From contig NZ_JBASBH010000061.1 in the NCBI RefSeq assembly GCF_049651025.1, positions 56,311-120,310 on the forward strand: a stretch of 64,000 nucleotides of DNA. Reading direction: 5' to 3'. The stretch is from Parvibaculum sp049651025. Its GTDB lineage: Bacteria; Pseudomonadota; Alphaproteobacteria; Parvibaculales; Parvibaculaceae. The translations under genes were made by a program, and so were the position numbers. The notes beneath the pieces were generated by a model, which was given only the letters and a program-made list of their open reading frames with translations, was not told the origin of the DNA and searched no databases. This document shows positions 33,128-42,759 of the stretch, piece after piece (within the stretch, counting starts at the first letter, position 1; each line of letters begins with the position of its first letter).

Positions 33128-35422
33128 ATGACGACAGTAGAACGCGTCGACAGGACAAGCTGGGACAACCGGCTCTGGCGACTTTTTTCCCGCAGAGGGT
33201 TTTCGGGCACGCTGGCGATCGGTCTGGCGATCGTCGCGATTCTGCTTGGCTCGTTCACCTACATGACGCTGACCGGGCTTGCGCCATTGCCGCCGAGCCG
33301 CGGCCTCGTCATTGCGCTGTTGCTCGGAAACCTCGCGATTGTTCTGACCCTCTTCGCGCTCATTTGCTGGCGCGTGGTTCGGATCATCATTGCACGGGTG
33401 AGCGGCGCGGCGGGGGCAAAGCTCCATGCGCGCCTCGTCGCCATGTTCTCCATCGTTGCCGTAATGCCCGCCATCATCGTCGCGGTCTTTGCGGCTGTGA
33501 CGCTCAACCGGGGACTGGACGCCTGGTTCAGCCAGCGCACACAGGTCATCATCTCCAACGCCCAGACGGTCGCCGAGGCCTATCTGAGCGAGCATCAGCA
33601 CGTCCTGCGTGGCGATACGCTGGCCATGGCGACCGACCTCGATCGCGCGGCGCCATATCTGGCTTCAACGCCCGAGCGTTTTCAGGAGCTTGTCGGGACA
33701 CAGGCGGCACTTCGTTCGCTGCCCGCCGCCTATCTCATCAACTCCAAGGGCCGTGTGTTGGCGCGGGCGAGCATCGCCGGGCTGCCCGCCATCGGCATTC
33801 CATCGCCGGAGCAGTTTGCGGCTGCCAGCAAGGGGGAGGCGGTGCTCTTCACCGTCGACGCGGTCGATCAGATCCGGGCGCTGGTCAAGCTGCCATCCCT
33901 TGACGACACGTTTCTCTACGTGGCCCGGCCCGTCGATTCCCGCGTTCTCGAGCATCTTGCCCAGACGCGCGAGGCGATGAGCGAATATAAGAGCCTTGAG
34001 CAGCGGCGAATAACATTTCAGGTCACATTTGCGCTTATCTACGTTGCCGTCGCGCTGGTGACGCTGCTTGCGGCTGTCTGGCTGGGTCTGTGGGCGTCGA
34101 ACCGGATTGTCGACCCCATAGGCAAGCTGGTCGAGGCCGCGGAGCGCGTTTCAAGTGGTGATCTGGGTGCGCGCGTCGAGCCTGGCGAGACGGGCGATGA
34201 GCTTGACGTGCTGAGCAGCGCCTTCAATCGCATGACGAGCCAGCTTGAAAGTCAGCGCAACGATCTGATCGAGGCAAATCACCAGCTCGACCAGCGGCGG
34301 CAATTCACCGAAGCCGTGCTTTCCGGCGTCAGCGCGGGCGTGTTGGGCCTCGATAATGAAGGCCGCATCAATCACGCGAACAGGGCCGCATCGCGCTTCT
34401 TCGGCAGCGTGGATGCCGATCTTGTGGGCCGCGATATCGCCGTTGCAGTCCCCGAGATGGCCGAGGTTGTGAGCGAAGCGCAGGCGCATCCCGAGCGCCG
34501 TGCGCAAACCCAGATAGCGATTCAGCGTGAAGGCCGCGAGCGCATGCTCAGCATTCGCGTGACGAGCGAAGTAACGGATTCGGGTCTTGGCGGCTTCGTG
34601 CTGACATTTGACGACATCACGGAGCTTGTCAGCGCGCAGCGGACCTCCGCCTGGGCCGATGTGGCGCGGCGTATCGCGCATGAAATCAAAAATCCGCTGA
34701 CGCCGATTCAGCTATCGGCGGAGCGCCTGAGGCGCAAATACAGCAAGGAAATTCTGACCGACCCGGAAGTTTTCCAGCAATGCACCGACACGATCATTCG
34801 TCAGGTGGGTGACATTGGCCGCATGGTGGACGAGTTTTCCTCGTTCGCGCGCATGCCATCTGCCGTCATGAAACCTGTCGAGCTGAATGAAGTCGTCCGT
34901 CAGGCGGCGTTTCTTCAGCGCGTGGGGCATCCCGAGATCGAATATGTCCTCGATCTGCCGCTGACATCCGTATGGCTCGATTGCGACGGGCGGCTGGTCA
35001 GTCAGGCGCTGACCAATATTCTGAAGAATGCGGCGGAGGCCATTCGCGGCCACAACGCAGCGGAGCATGGCGATCAGGATGTCGAGGAAGGCGAGCTCGG
35101 CCGCATTCTCGTTCAACTGACGGAAGCGCCGGATCTTGTTTCCATCGTCGTCACGGATTCAGGCTGTGGCTTGCCGCAGGCCAACCGCACGCGTTTGACC
35201 GAACCCTATATGACGACCCGTATCAAAGGCACCGGGCTTGGGTTGGCCATCGTCAACAAGGTGATGGAAGACCATGGCGGCACATTGTGGCTGGAAGACG
35301 CGCCAGCGTCAGAAGGCTGGGAGAGCGGCGCGCGCGTGCGTCTTTCTTTCCCGCGCCTGCATCAAGAGACGACCGAGACGACCGAGACGAACGAGCTGAA
35401 CGAGGCAGTGCATGACATCTGA
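33128..35422 (+). CDS. ntrY: Membrane histidine kinase NtrY
   Basis: A 764-residue sensor. Two N-terminal membrane segments plus further helices (about 18-115 and 300-325) surround a periplasmic loop, followed by a HAMP domain (ASNRIVDPIGKLVEAAERV), a PAS domain (about 385-490) and a kinase core. The H box is VARRIAHEIKNPLTPIQLSA, the N box is ALTNILKNAAEAIRG, and the ATP lid is KGTGLGLAIVNKVMEDHGG. NtrYX senses nitrogen and, in several alphaproteobacteria, redox or oxygen status. It overlaps ntrX by 11 bases. The ATG at 33128 is the first in frame after the LDI-like gene. Confidence 0.95.
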   Translation: MTTVERVDRTSWDNRLWRLFSRRGFSGTLAIGLAIVAILLGSFTYMTLTGLAPLPPSRGLVIALLLGNLAIVLTLFALICWRVVRIIIARVSGAAGAKLHARLVAMFSIVAVMPAIIVAVFAAVTLNRGLDAWFSQRTQVIISNAQTVAEAYLSEHQHVLRGDTLAMATDLDRAAPYLASTPERFQELVGTQAALRSLPAAYLINSKGRVLARASIAGLPAIGIPSPEQFAAASKGEAVLFTVDAVDQIRALVKLPSLDDTFLYVARPVDSRVLEHLAQTREAMSEYKSLEQRRITFQVTFALIYVAVALVTLLAAVWLGLWASNRIVDPIGKLVEAAERVSSGDLGARVEPGETGDELDVLSSAFNRMTSQLESQRNDLIEANHQLDQRRQFTEAVLSGVSAGVLGLDNEGRINHANRAASRFFGSVDADLVGRDIAVAVPEMAEVVSEAQAHPERRAQTQIAIQREGRERMLSIRVTSEVTDSGLGGFVLTFDDITELVSAQRTSAWADVARRIAHEIKNPLTPIQLSAERLRRKYSKEILTDPEVFQQCTDTIIRQVGDIGRMVDEFSSFARMPSAVMKPVELNEVVRQAAFLQRVGHPEIEYVLDLPLTSVWLDCDGRLVSQALTNILKNAAEAIRGHNAAEHGDQDVEEGELGRILVQLTEAPDLVSIVVTDSGCGLPQANRTRLTEPYMTTRIKGTGLGLAIVNKVMEDHGGTLWLEDAPASEGWESGARVRLSFPRLHQETTETTETNELNEAVHDI

Positions 35423-36806
35423 GATTCTGATCGTCGACGATGAAGCGGATATTCGCGAACTCGTTGCCGGCATTCTGAACGACGAGGGTTACGACACGCG
35501 CGTCGCCGGTGACAGCGACGGTGCGTTGGCAGCCATCGAGGCGCGGAGGCCAGGTCTTCTGGTGCTCGACATCTGGCTTCAGGGGAGCCGCCTTGACGGG
35601 CTGGAGCTTCTTGATGTCATCCACGAGCGGCATCCCGATCTGCCGGTCGTGATCATCAGCGGGCATGGCAACGTCGAGACGGCGGTTTCGGCGATCAAGA
35701 AGGGCGCTTACGACTTTATCGAAAAGCCGTTCAAGGCCGATCGCCTCATTCTCATCGTTCGCCGCGCTCTCGAGGCTTATCGTCTGCGCCGCGAGAATGA
35801 CGAATTGCGCGTTCGCGTCGGCGACGACACGACGCTGATCGGCGTTTCGGCCGCTGTCGCCCATGTGCGCCAGATCATCGACAAGGTCGCACCGACCGGC
35901 AGCCGCGTGCTCATCACGGGACCGTCGGGTGCTGGCAAGGAGGTCGTGGCGCGGCTGCTGCATTCGCGCTCACGCCGTGCCGCGCATTCATTCGTTGCCA
36001 TCAACACGGCCACCATGGCGCCTGAGCGTATGGAGAGCGAACTCTTCGGCACCGAGGCGTCGGCGGCCGGACCGCGCAAGGTCGGCGTCTTCGAACAGGC
36101 GCATGGCGGCACGCTCTTCCTCGATGAAGTCGCTGAAATGCCCATCGAAACGCAGAGCAAGATTTTGCGCGTTCTGGTGGATCAGACTTTTGAGCGCGTT
36201 GGCGGCGGGCCGAAGGTGAAGGTTGATGTTCGCGTCGTCTCATCTTCGAGCCGCGATCTCACCGAGGAGATCGCCAAGGGCCGTTTCCGCGAAGATCTGT
36301 TTCATCGCCTGAATGTCGTGCCGATCCAGGTGCCGCCGCTTTCGACGCGGCGCGAAGATATCCCGCTGCTCGTCGATTATTTCATGGGGCTGATTTCCAA
36401 GACGACGGGCCTTCCTGCTCGCATCATTTCGGAAGATGCGATGGCGGCGCTTCAGGCGCATGATTGGCCGGGCAATATCCGCCAGCTTCGCAACAATGTG
36501 GAGCGCCTCCTTATCCTTAGCTCCGGCGATCCTGCGGGCATCGTCACGGCGGACATGTTGCCCGCCGAGGTTGGTTCGTCTGCGCAGATCACCGTCAATG
36601 GCGCAGGCGGGGAACACATCATGGCGCTGCCGCTGCGCGAAGCACGCGAGACGTTCGAGCGTGAATATCTGATGGCGCAGATCAGCCGCTTCGGCGGCAA
36701 TATCTCGCGCACCGCTGCCTTTATCGGCATGGAGCGTTCGGCGCTGCATCGCAAGCTGAAGTCGCTTGGTGTCGCAACGACGAGCCGCGCAGATATCATC
36801 GCCTGA
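35412..36806 (+). CDS. ntrX: Response regulator NtrX
   Basis: A 464-residue NtrC-family regulator. The receiver has EILIVDDEADIREL and Asp53 in LLVLDIWLQG. The AAA+ domain has ITGPSGAGKEVVAR, and where NtrC has GAFTGA this protein reads ELFGTEASAAGPRKVGVFEQA. The sigma-54 contact motif is therefore absent, as is usual in NtrX. The C-terminal Fis-type helix-turn-helix is NISRTAAFIGMERSALHRKL. Its start lies inside ntrY. It probably regulates transcription without sigma-54. Confidence 0.95.
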   Translation: MTSEILIVDDEADIRELVAGILNDEGYDTRVAGDSDGALAAIEARRPGLLVLDIWLQGSRLDGLELLDVIHERHPDLPVVIISGHGNVETAVSAIKKGAYDFIEKPFKADRLILIVRRALEAYRLRRENDELRVRVGDDTTLIGVSAAVAHVRQIIDKVAPTGSRVLITGPSGAGKEVVARLLHSRSRRAAHSFVAINTATMAPERMESELFGTEASAAGPRKVGVFEQAHGGTLFLDEVAEMPIETQSKILRVLVDQTFERVGGGPKVKVDVRVVSSSSRDLTEEIAKGRFREDLFHRLNVVPIQVPPLSTRREDIPLLVDYFMGLISKTTGLPARIISEDAMAALQAHDWPGNIRQLRNNVERLLILSSGDPAGIVTADMLPAEVGSSAQITVNGAGGEHIMALPLREARETFEREYLMAQISRFGGNISRTAAFIGMERSALHRKLKSLGVATTSRADIIA

Positions 36807-36826
36807 ATGTGAACCGGGGAGCCATC

Positions 36827-37684
36827 TTGTCTCGCATCGCTTATGTGAATGGTCGATATGTTCGTCATGCCGAGGCGGGCGTCCATATCGAGGATCGTGG
36901 CTACCAGTTCTCCGATGGCGTTTACGAAGTTTGCGGCGTGCGCGGCGGCATGCTCATGGATGAGGAGCTGCATCTGGGGCGTCTCCAGCGCTCCTTGAGC
37001 GAGCTTCGCATCCCGATGCCCATGAGCCTTGCCGCGCTCCGCATTGTCTTGCGCGAGGTCGTGAAGCGAAACGAGGTTGCCAACGGCATGATCTATTGTC
37101 AGGTGACGCGCGGCGTCGCGCCTCGCGATCATCCGTTTCCGCCCGCGGGGATAAAGCCCGCCATCGTCATCACCGCGAAACGCCTGAATGAGGCGCGTGT
37201 CGCGGCGGCGGTGGAGAAGGGCGTTGCCGTCATGACAATGCCCGACCAGCGTTGGGCGCGGCGCGACATCAAATCCGTATCGCTGCTTGCCAATATTCTG
37301 GCCAAGCAAACCGCCCGCGAGGCGGGTGCTTATGAGGCATGGCTTGTCGATCCGGACGGTTTCATTACTGAGGGCTCTTCGACCAATGCCTGGATCGTGG
37401 ACAAGGACGGGCGCGTCGTCACGAGGCCGTTGAGCGCGGACATTCTGGGCGGAATTACCCGGCATGTGCTCCTTGAAGCGGCAGCCCGGGAGGGTATCGA
37501 GATTGTCGAGCGACCCTTCACGGTGGATGAGGCGCGGACCGCTCGCGAGGCCTTTGTCAGCGCTTCGACGGCTATCATCATTCCCGTCATTCGCGTCGAC
37601 GACATGGTGATCGGCAATGGCGCGCCGGGCTCGACTACCATGCGCCTGCGCCGGGCCTATGCCGCCAGTGGCGTATTAAGCTGA
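36827..37684 (+). CDS. dat: D-amino-acid aminotransferase-like (class IV PLP)
   Basis: A 285-residue fold-type IV aminotransferase. The start SRIAYVNGRYVRHAEAGVHI with EDRGYQFSDGVYEV is the conserved N terminus. The PLP lysine lies in RRDIKSVSLLANILAKQTA, and the cofactor-phosphate region is ITEGSSTNAWIV. It interconverts D-alanine/D-glutamate and oxo acids or acts on related substrates. I place the start at a TTG (36827) with GGGGAG upstream, because homologues begin MSRIAYVNGRY; an in-frame GTG at 36809 is the alternative. The ntrX-dat-hfq order is widely kept in alphaproteobacteria. Confidence 0.88.
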   Translation: MSRIAYVNGRYVRHAEAGVHIEDRGYQFSDGVYEVCGVRGGMLMDEELHLGRLQRSLSELRIPMPMSLAALRIVLREVVKRNEVANGMIYCQVTRGVAPRDHPFPPAGIKPAIVITAKRLNEARVAAAVEKGVAVMTMPDQRWARRDIKSVSLLANILAKQTAREAGAYEAWLVDPDGFITEGSSTNAWIVDKDGRVVTRPLSADILGGITRHVLLEAAAREGIEIVERPFTVDEARTAREAFVSASTAIIIPVIRVDDMVIGNGAPGSTTMRLRRAYAASGVLS

Positions 37685-37887
37685 GTTTGGACGGTCGTCC
37701 GCCCGCCGACAGAAGAAAAAATGACCATAACGACCTGTTGAAGCGAATTCGCACTTGCAGCAATTCTTAATTAGCCCAGATTGTACTTAGGCCGCACCTT
37801 TCGCCCCGCCGGGGCAAAGACAATATATGATGAGGCCAGCCGGTGCGGTTGAGCTGGCCCAACCCAATGCGACAATGGGGTTTACCC
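37685..37887. other. hfq upstream region
   Basis: A gap of 203 bases, AT-rich in the middle (CAATTCTTAATTAG), without a gene. A GC hairpin GCCCC-GCC-GGGGC (37803-37815) lies in the presumed hfq leader. I see no promoter I would defend. Confidence 0.4.
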
Positions 37888-38136
37888 ATGAGTGAGAAGA
37901 CTCATAACTTGCAGGATACGTTCCTGAACCATGTGCGGAAGCATAAGGTCACGCTGACGATTTTTCTGGTCAATGGCGTGAAGCTTCAGGGCGTCGTGAC
38001 GTGGTTCGACAATTTTTGTGTGCTGCTGCGTCGAGATGGCCACTCGCAACTCGTGTACAAGCACGCCATATCGACAATTATGCCAGCTTCGCCAGTCCAG
38101 CTCTTCGAGCCGGGTGGAAGCGGCGAAGAGGCTTGA
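37888..38136 (+). CDS. hfq: RNA-binding protein Hfq
   Basis: An 82-residue Sm-like hexamer subunit that pairs small RNAs with mRNAs. The Sm1 part is NLQDTFLNHVRKHKVTLTIF and VNGVKLQGVVTWFDNFCVLL, and the Sm2 part is QLVYKHAISTIMPA, with the YKH motif of the RNA-binding pore. The short C-terminal tail GGSGEEA is typical of alphaproteobacterial Hfq. ATG 37888 is the conserved start. It lies 30 bases before hflX. Confidence 0.98.
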   Translation: MSEKTHNLQDTFLNHVRKHKVTLTIFLVNGVKLQGVVTWFDNFCVLLRRDGHSQLVYKHAISTIMPASPVQLFEPGGSGEEA

Positions 38137-38166
38137 ACCTCTTTTCCGGAGTCGTGAGACCAGCTT

Positions 38167-39549
38167 TTGAGTAATGAGACCTTAGTCGGCCCATCGCGCG
38201 ACGCGACGCGCGCTTTCGTGCTCGTTCCTTGGTTGAAGTCAGCCGAGCATGATGCACGAAAGCGCGGTAGACCCTTGCGTTCGCAGGAGGCGCGTCTCGA
38301 GGAGGCTGTGGGCCTTGCCGCCGCCATTCATCTGGACATTGTCGGCACGGCCGTGGCGCCGATCGTAGGCGCGCGGCCTGCGACGCTGATCGGCGAAGGC
38401 AAGGTTGATGAGCTGAAGGGGCTTTTCGAAGAGCTGCAAGTCGAGCTTGTCATTGTGGACGGGCATCTTTCGCCTGTGCAGCAGCGCAACCTCGAAAAAG
38501 CCTGGAACCTCAAAATCCTCGACCGCACGGGCCTCATCCTCGAAATTTTCGGGGAGCGCGCAAATACGCGCGAAGGCTCACTGCAGGTCGAGCTTGCTCA
38601 TCTGAATTACCAGAAAAGCCGCCTTGTCCGCAGTTGGACACATCTGGAGCGCCAGCGCGGCGGCTTCGGCTTTCTTGGCGGCCCGGGCGAAACCCAGATC
38701 GAAGCCGACAGGCGCGTCATTCAGGAACGCATCGCCAAGATCGAGAACCAGCTCGATCAGGTGAAGCGCACGCGCGAACTTCATCGCAAGACACGCCGCG
38801 AGGTGCCGTATCCGATTGTTGCTCTTGTGGGCTACACGAATGCGGGCAAGTCGACGCTGTTCAATCGTCTGACGGCGGCGGGTGTCTTTGCGGAAAACCT
38901 TCTATTTGCGACGCTTGATCCGACAATGCGTGCGGTCGCGCTGCCGAGCGGACGCAAGATCATCCTGTCGGATACGGTCGGCTTCATTTCGGATCTGCCG
39001 ACGCATCTGGTCGCCGCATTCCGAGCCACGCTTGAAGAGGTTCTCGAAGCCGAGGTCGTTCTGCATGTGCGCGATGCTGCGCATGAAGAAAGCGATATTC
39101 AGAAAGCGGACGTAGAAGCGGTTCTCGCGTCGCTCGGCCTCGTGGGCGAAAAGGTGGAGGGCGTGCCGCGCCCTCTCGTCGAAGTGCTGAACAAGATCGA
39201 CAGCCTCGATGAGGCTCGCCACGATGCCGTCGTCAATAGTGCGGAGCGGGCGCCTCTGACGGTTGCCGTGTCTGCACTGACCGGCGAAGGCGTCGATGCG
39301 CTGCTGGCATTGATCGATACTCTCATCATCGACAAGGGTGTGCCCGTTCACATCACCTTGCAGGCGGGCGAAGGCGAGGCGCTGGCATGGTTCCATGAGC
39401 ATGGGCAGGTGCGTCGTCGCGATGTCGGCGAGGACGGGTCCACGACGCTTGATGTGAGCTTGCCTGAGGCCGAACTTGGACGGCTGGAGAAGCGCTTTCC
39501 CGGCTTGCAGGCCCGCATGTCTATCGCCGCCGTAAAGGCAGCGGAATGA
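38167..39549 (+). CDS. hflX: GTPase HflX
   Basis: A 460-residue ribosome-associated GTPase that rescues stalled or heat-damaged ribosomes. The N-terminal domain contains ATLIGEGKVDELKGL and VDGHLSPVQQRNLEKAW. The glycine-rich linker is GGFGFLGGPGETQIEADRR. The G domain has G1 ALVGYTNAGKSTL, G3 LSDTVGFISDLP and G4 VLNKIDSL. The frame begins at a TTG (38167, SNETLVGPSRD), with no better start nearby. Its stop overlaps the next gene's ATG by three bases. Confidence 0.95.
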   Translation: MSNETLVGPSRDATRAFVLVPWLKSAEHDARKRGRPLRSQEARLEEAVGLAAAIHLDIVGTAVAPIVGARPATLIGEGKVDELKGLFEELQVELVIVDGHLSPVQQRNLEKAWNLKILDRTGLILEIFGERANTREGSLQVELAHLNYQKSRLVRSWTHLERQRGGFGFLGGPGETQIEADRRVIQERIAKIENQLDQVKRTRELHRKTRREVPYPIVALVGYTNAGKSTLFNRLTAAGVFAENLLFATLDPTMRAVALPSGRKIILSDTVGFISDLPTHLVAAFRATLEEVLEAEVVLHVRDAAHEESDIQKADVEAVLASLGLVGEKVEGVPRPLVEVLNKIDSLDEARHDAVVNSAERAPLTVAVSALTGEGVDALLALIDTLIIDKGVPVHITLQAGEGEALAWFHEHGQVRRRDVGEDGSTTLDVSLPEAELGRLEKRFPGLQARMSIAAVKAAE

Positions 39550-40370
39550 TGTCTGCTCTGGTTGATGAGGTTGCCGATCTGATGCGGGAGGTTGCCGCGC
39601 GGGAAATCCTGCCGCGCTTCCGTCTGCTGACGGATGGGGATATCGAGGAAAAATCCAAGGGCGACTATGTGACTATCGCCGACCGTGACGCGGAGCTGTG
39701 GTTGAGCCCGCGTCTTGAGGCGCTTCTGCCGGGCTCCATGGTGCTTGGCGAGGAGGCCGCCGCTGCCGACCCAAAGAAACTGTCACTGGCGCAAAGCGAT
39801 GCGCCGTTCTGGACTGTCGACCCCATCGACGGAACGGGCAATTTCGTGGCGGGCCGGGAGACCTTCGGCGTGATGATTGCGCTGGTGAACAAGGGCCGGG
39901 TGCGCAGCGCCTGGATCTATTTTCCGCTCTCGGGCGATCTTGCCGTGGCGGAAGAAGGGGCAGGTGCCTTCTGGCATTCCGGCGACACTGTCCAACGGCT
40001 TTTTGCCGGACGTTCCGCAAACGATGTATCGAGGATTTCGGGCGCCTTCAACGTTCGGTTCATGGCCGAGGAGTGGCGCGACCGGGTCGAGCTTTTCGCA
40101 GATACGGTGCCGCGTAAATCGACCTATCTCTGTTCGGCATGGGACTATGTGAGCTTGGCGCGCGGCGCGCATGATCTCGTCACTTATAACCGCATGATGC
40201 CATGGGATCATGCGCCGGGATCGCTGATCCTGCGCGAAGCGGGCGGCGTGTTGCGCAGTCTGGATGCGGGTGCCGACTATATGCCCGCGACACTCGCCGC
40301 GCCGCATCTGGCCGCTCGTGACGAAGAGGGTTGGCAGCGATTTGCTGCGGCCATCCGCAACGCAGTCTGA
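39546..40370 (+). CDS. Inositol monophosphatase family (HisN-like)
   Basis: A 274-residue metal-dependent phosphatase. The family motifs are GDYVTIADRDAELWL, VLGEEAAAAD (metal-binding Glu), WTVDPIDGTGNFVAG and the C-terminal WDHAPGSLILREAGG. It resembles HisN-type histidinol-phosphatases and CysQ-like enzymes; I cannot separate these. The start ATG 39546 overlaps the end of hflX, and a second ATG follows at once. It ends 5 bases before the convergent mazG. Confidence 0.85.
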   Translation: MMSALVDEVADLMREVAAREILPRFRLLTDGDIEEKSKGDYVTIADRDAELWLSPRLEALLPGSMVLGEEAAAADPKKLSLAQSDAPFWTVDPIDGTGNFVAGRETFGVMIALVNKGRVRSAWIYFPLSGDLAVAEEGAGAFWHSGDTVQRLFAGRSANDVSRISGAFNVRFMAEEWRDRVELFADTVPRKSTYLCSAWDYVSLARGAHDLVTYNRMMPWDHAPGSLILREAGGVLRSLDAGADYMPATLAAPHLAARDEEGWQRFAAAIRNAV

Positions 40371-40375
40371 TGCAG

Positions 40376-41167
40376 CTATTCGCGCTCTTCGCGTTTAGCC
40401 TCGTTCCACATTGCATCCATTTCATCCAGGCTTGATTGCGAAGGCTCGCGGCCTTGTGCTGCAAGCATTTCCTCGATCCGCCCGAAGCGGCGGCGGAACT
40501 TTGCGTTGGCGCGGCGCAAGGCAGCCTCGGGATCGACCTTGAGATGGCGTGCAAGATTTGCGTAAACGAAAAGCATGTCGCCCAGTTCGTCTTCCAGCCG
40601 GTCGTGCTCGCCGCCCTTGGCGACCTCGTGGGAAAGCTCCAGCATCTCCTCATTGAGCTTGTCGAGGACTTCCGCGGTGCCCGGCCAGTCGAAACCGACT
40701 TGCGCTGCGCGTTTCTGAAGCTTCAGCGCGCGTGAAAGCGCGGGCAGGGCGAGCGGCACATCGTCGAGAATGCTGGCACGCGCAGGCTTGCCCTTCATGG
40801 CCTTTTCCTCGGCCTTGATTTCTTCCCATCGACCCGCAACGGTTCCTGCGGAACGTGCGCTCTCATCGCCAAAAACATGCGGGTGGCGACGGATCATTTT
40901 CTCGCAGATCGCCCGGACGACATCCTCAAACGTGAATACGCCAGCCTCGCGCGCCATTTGCGCGTGGAAGACGACCTGCAAAAGCAGATCGCCCAGCTCG
41001 TCGCGAAGCTCATCCATGTCGCCGCTCTCGATCGCATCGGCGACTTCGTAAGCCTCCTCGATCGTATAGGGCGCGATGGTCGCGAAGTTTTGCTCAAGGT
41101 CCCAGGGGCAACCGCCGTCGGGCGAGCGCAACTTCGCCATGATCGCCAGCAGAGCGTCGATCTGCAT
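40376..41167 (-). CDS. mazG: Nucleoside triphosphate pyrophosphohydrolase MazG
   Basis: A 263-residue enzyme that cleaves NTPs to NMP and pyrophosphate, cleaning the nucleotide pool. Two tandem MazG domains are visible. The first has GGCPWDLEQNFATIAPYTIEEAYE, cited here as CPWDLEQNFATIAPYTIEE, with the metal motif DELRDELGDLLLQVVFHAQ. The second has ELSHEVAKGGEHDRLEDELG and DMLFVYANLARHLKVDPE. Length and start MQIDALLAIMAKLRSPDGG are normal. Confidence 0.95.
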   Translation of the reverse strand: MQIDALLAIMAKLRSPDGGCPWDLEQNFATIAPYTIEEAYEVADAIESGDMDELRDELGDLLLQVVFHAQMAREAGVFTFEDVVRAICEKMIRRHPHVFGDESARSAGTVAGRWEEIKAEEKAMKGKPARASILDDVPLALPALSRALKLQKRAAQVGFDWPGTAEVLDKLNEEMLELSHEVAKGGEHDRLEDELGDMLFVYANLARHLKVDPEAALRRANAKFRRRFGRIEEMLAAQGREPSQSSLDEMDAMWNEAKREERE

Positions 41168-41213
41168 CGGTTTGTCGGCTGTGTCGGCGCTCAGCGGAGC
41201 CTCCTGAATGGCG

Positions 41214-42635
41214 TCAGTCTGCCGGCTTGTCTACGAGACCGCCTGCCGTGCCGACGTCCACGACTGCCGCCGCAGCTTCGGTCAGGGGATTCTCGGCATG
41301 TGCGGCGTCGCGCTCGGTGAGCTTGCGGCGAATATCTTCCTGTGCGGCCCGATCGAGCGGGAATTTCCACATGACGGCAGCGGCTGCGAGCATGAAGAGC
41401 GACGGCAGCACGACATAGAGGGCAGCGAGCTGGTTCAGCGTCTCAGGCGTATTCACGCCCTTGGCGTCGAAGCCGATGAGATCGAGGATCGGATAGGTGA
41501 TGCCGACGGCGAGCGCGCTGCCGACTTTGCCGGTGAGGCTCAACAGCGAGAAATAAAGCCCCGTGCGCTGCTGGCCCGTTTGCAGATTGTCGTAGTCGGT
41601 GACGTCCGCCATGACCGAGCGCAGCAGGAATGAGCCCGCGCCATAGGCCAGCCCGTAAAGCGTAAAGCCCAGAAAGAGCCACCAGAATTCGCCGCGCGGG
41701 AACAGCAGCACGATCGGCAGGACCACGGCGCCATAGATCATGGCAATCGACAAGGCGCGATGCTTGCCGATCCTGTGCGCGATCTTGATCCAGAAGGGCA
41801 CGCCGACAAAGCCGGCGACGAAATAGATGAGCAGCAGCAGGCTCGCGGATTTGGCGAGGCCAAAGACATGCGCTGTGAAGAAGATGTAGAGCGCGCCGGT
41901 GATGCTCGGCGCTATGGCGACGAAGAGGTCGGCGATCAGCATGCGCTGAAGGATCTTGTCGCGGATGATGACGCCCCATGCTTCCGCAAAGGGGACGTGA
42001 TGCGCCGGTTTGACATGCGTCCGCTCGCCCACCATGCGCACGGCAATGCCGATTGTCACAGGCAGAAGGATGATGATGAACCAGCCCATGGCCGACATTT
42101 TCATGAAGCCGTCGCCATGTCCGCCCGCCGAGTTCTCGATAATGGCGGGCAGGGTGAGCACGGTGAACATGCCGAAGATCAGCGCGAATTCGCGCGCGCC
42201 CTGAATGGTCGAGCGCTCGTTGTAATCGTTGGAAAGCTCGGCGCCCCATGACATGTGGGTGATCGAACTCAGCGAATAGCCGCAATAGACGATGAAGAGG
42301 ACGATCGTCAGATAGATGGGGCCAGCGCCGGGAAGCGGCATGAAAAGTAGATAGCAGGAGATCATCAGCAGAGGCACGGAGATGACGAGCCAGTGACGTC
42401 TGCGGCCCCAGCGTGCCGGGAACTTATCGGTGAAGACGCCGACAAGCGGATCGACGAGCACGTCGCCCAGGCGCACCAGCATGAAGATCATGCCGACGAG
42501 GGTGAGGCTCAGTCCCACATCTTGCGAATAGAAGGCCGGCAGGTAGACGACAAGGGGTAGGCCCAAAGCCGAAATTGGAATCGATGGCAGGCTGAAAGCC
42601 CCGATTTGCAGCTTCGAAACGCGATTGTCATTCAT
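41214..42635 (-). CDS. MFS transporter, GPH-type (sugar or organic solute:cation symporter)
   Basis: A 473-residue protein with about twelve membrane helices. The GPH signature is seen in MIFMLVRLGDVLVDPLVGVF followed by TDKFPARWGRRRHWLVIS, and in SSITHMSWGAELSNDYNERS. Family members import sugars, glucuronides or related solutes with a cation, and the alphaproteobacterial branch is mostly uncharacterised. It lies 46 bases upstream of mazG on the same strand. The C-terminal 40 residues are hydrophilic. Substrate is unknown. Confidence 0.88.
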   Translation of the reverse strand: MNDNRVSKLQIGAFSLPSIPISALGLPLVVYLPAFYSQDVGLSLTLVGMIFMLVRLGDVLVDPLVGVFTDKFPARWGRRRHWLVISVPLLMISCYLLFMPLPGAGPIYLTIVLFIVYCGYSLSSITHMSWGAELSNDYNERSTIQGAREFALIFGMFTVLTLPAIIENSAGGHGDGFMKMSAMGWFIIILLPVTIGIAVRMVGERTHVKPAHHVPFAEAWGVIIRDKILQRMLIADLFVAIAPSITGALYIFFTAHVFGLAKSASLLLLIYFVAGFVGVPFWIKIAHRIGKHRALSIAMIYGAVVLPIVLLFPRGEFWWLFLGFTLYGLAYGAGSFLLRSVMADVTDYDNLQTGQQRTGLYFSLLSLTGKVGSALAVGITYPILDLIGFDAKGVNTPETLNQLAALYVVLPSLFMLAAAAVMWKFPLDRAAQEDIRRKLTERDAAHAENPLTEAAAAVVDVGTAGGLVDKPAD

Positions 42636-42759
42636 ACCAGGCGCATCCTCATTGGCGCCGGTCTATGCCGGCTTTTGCTCTTTGTATGCGCTAAAGGAAC
42701 CGATCGCGAGAAATTTGTCTATCGTTCAAACGGCCCATACCGGCAAAGGCGCCGCTGCG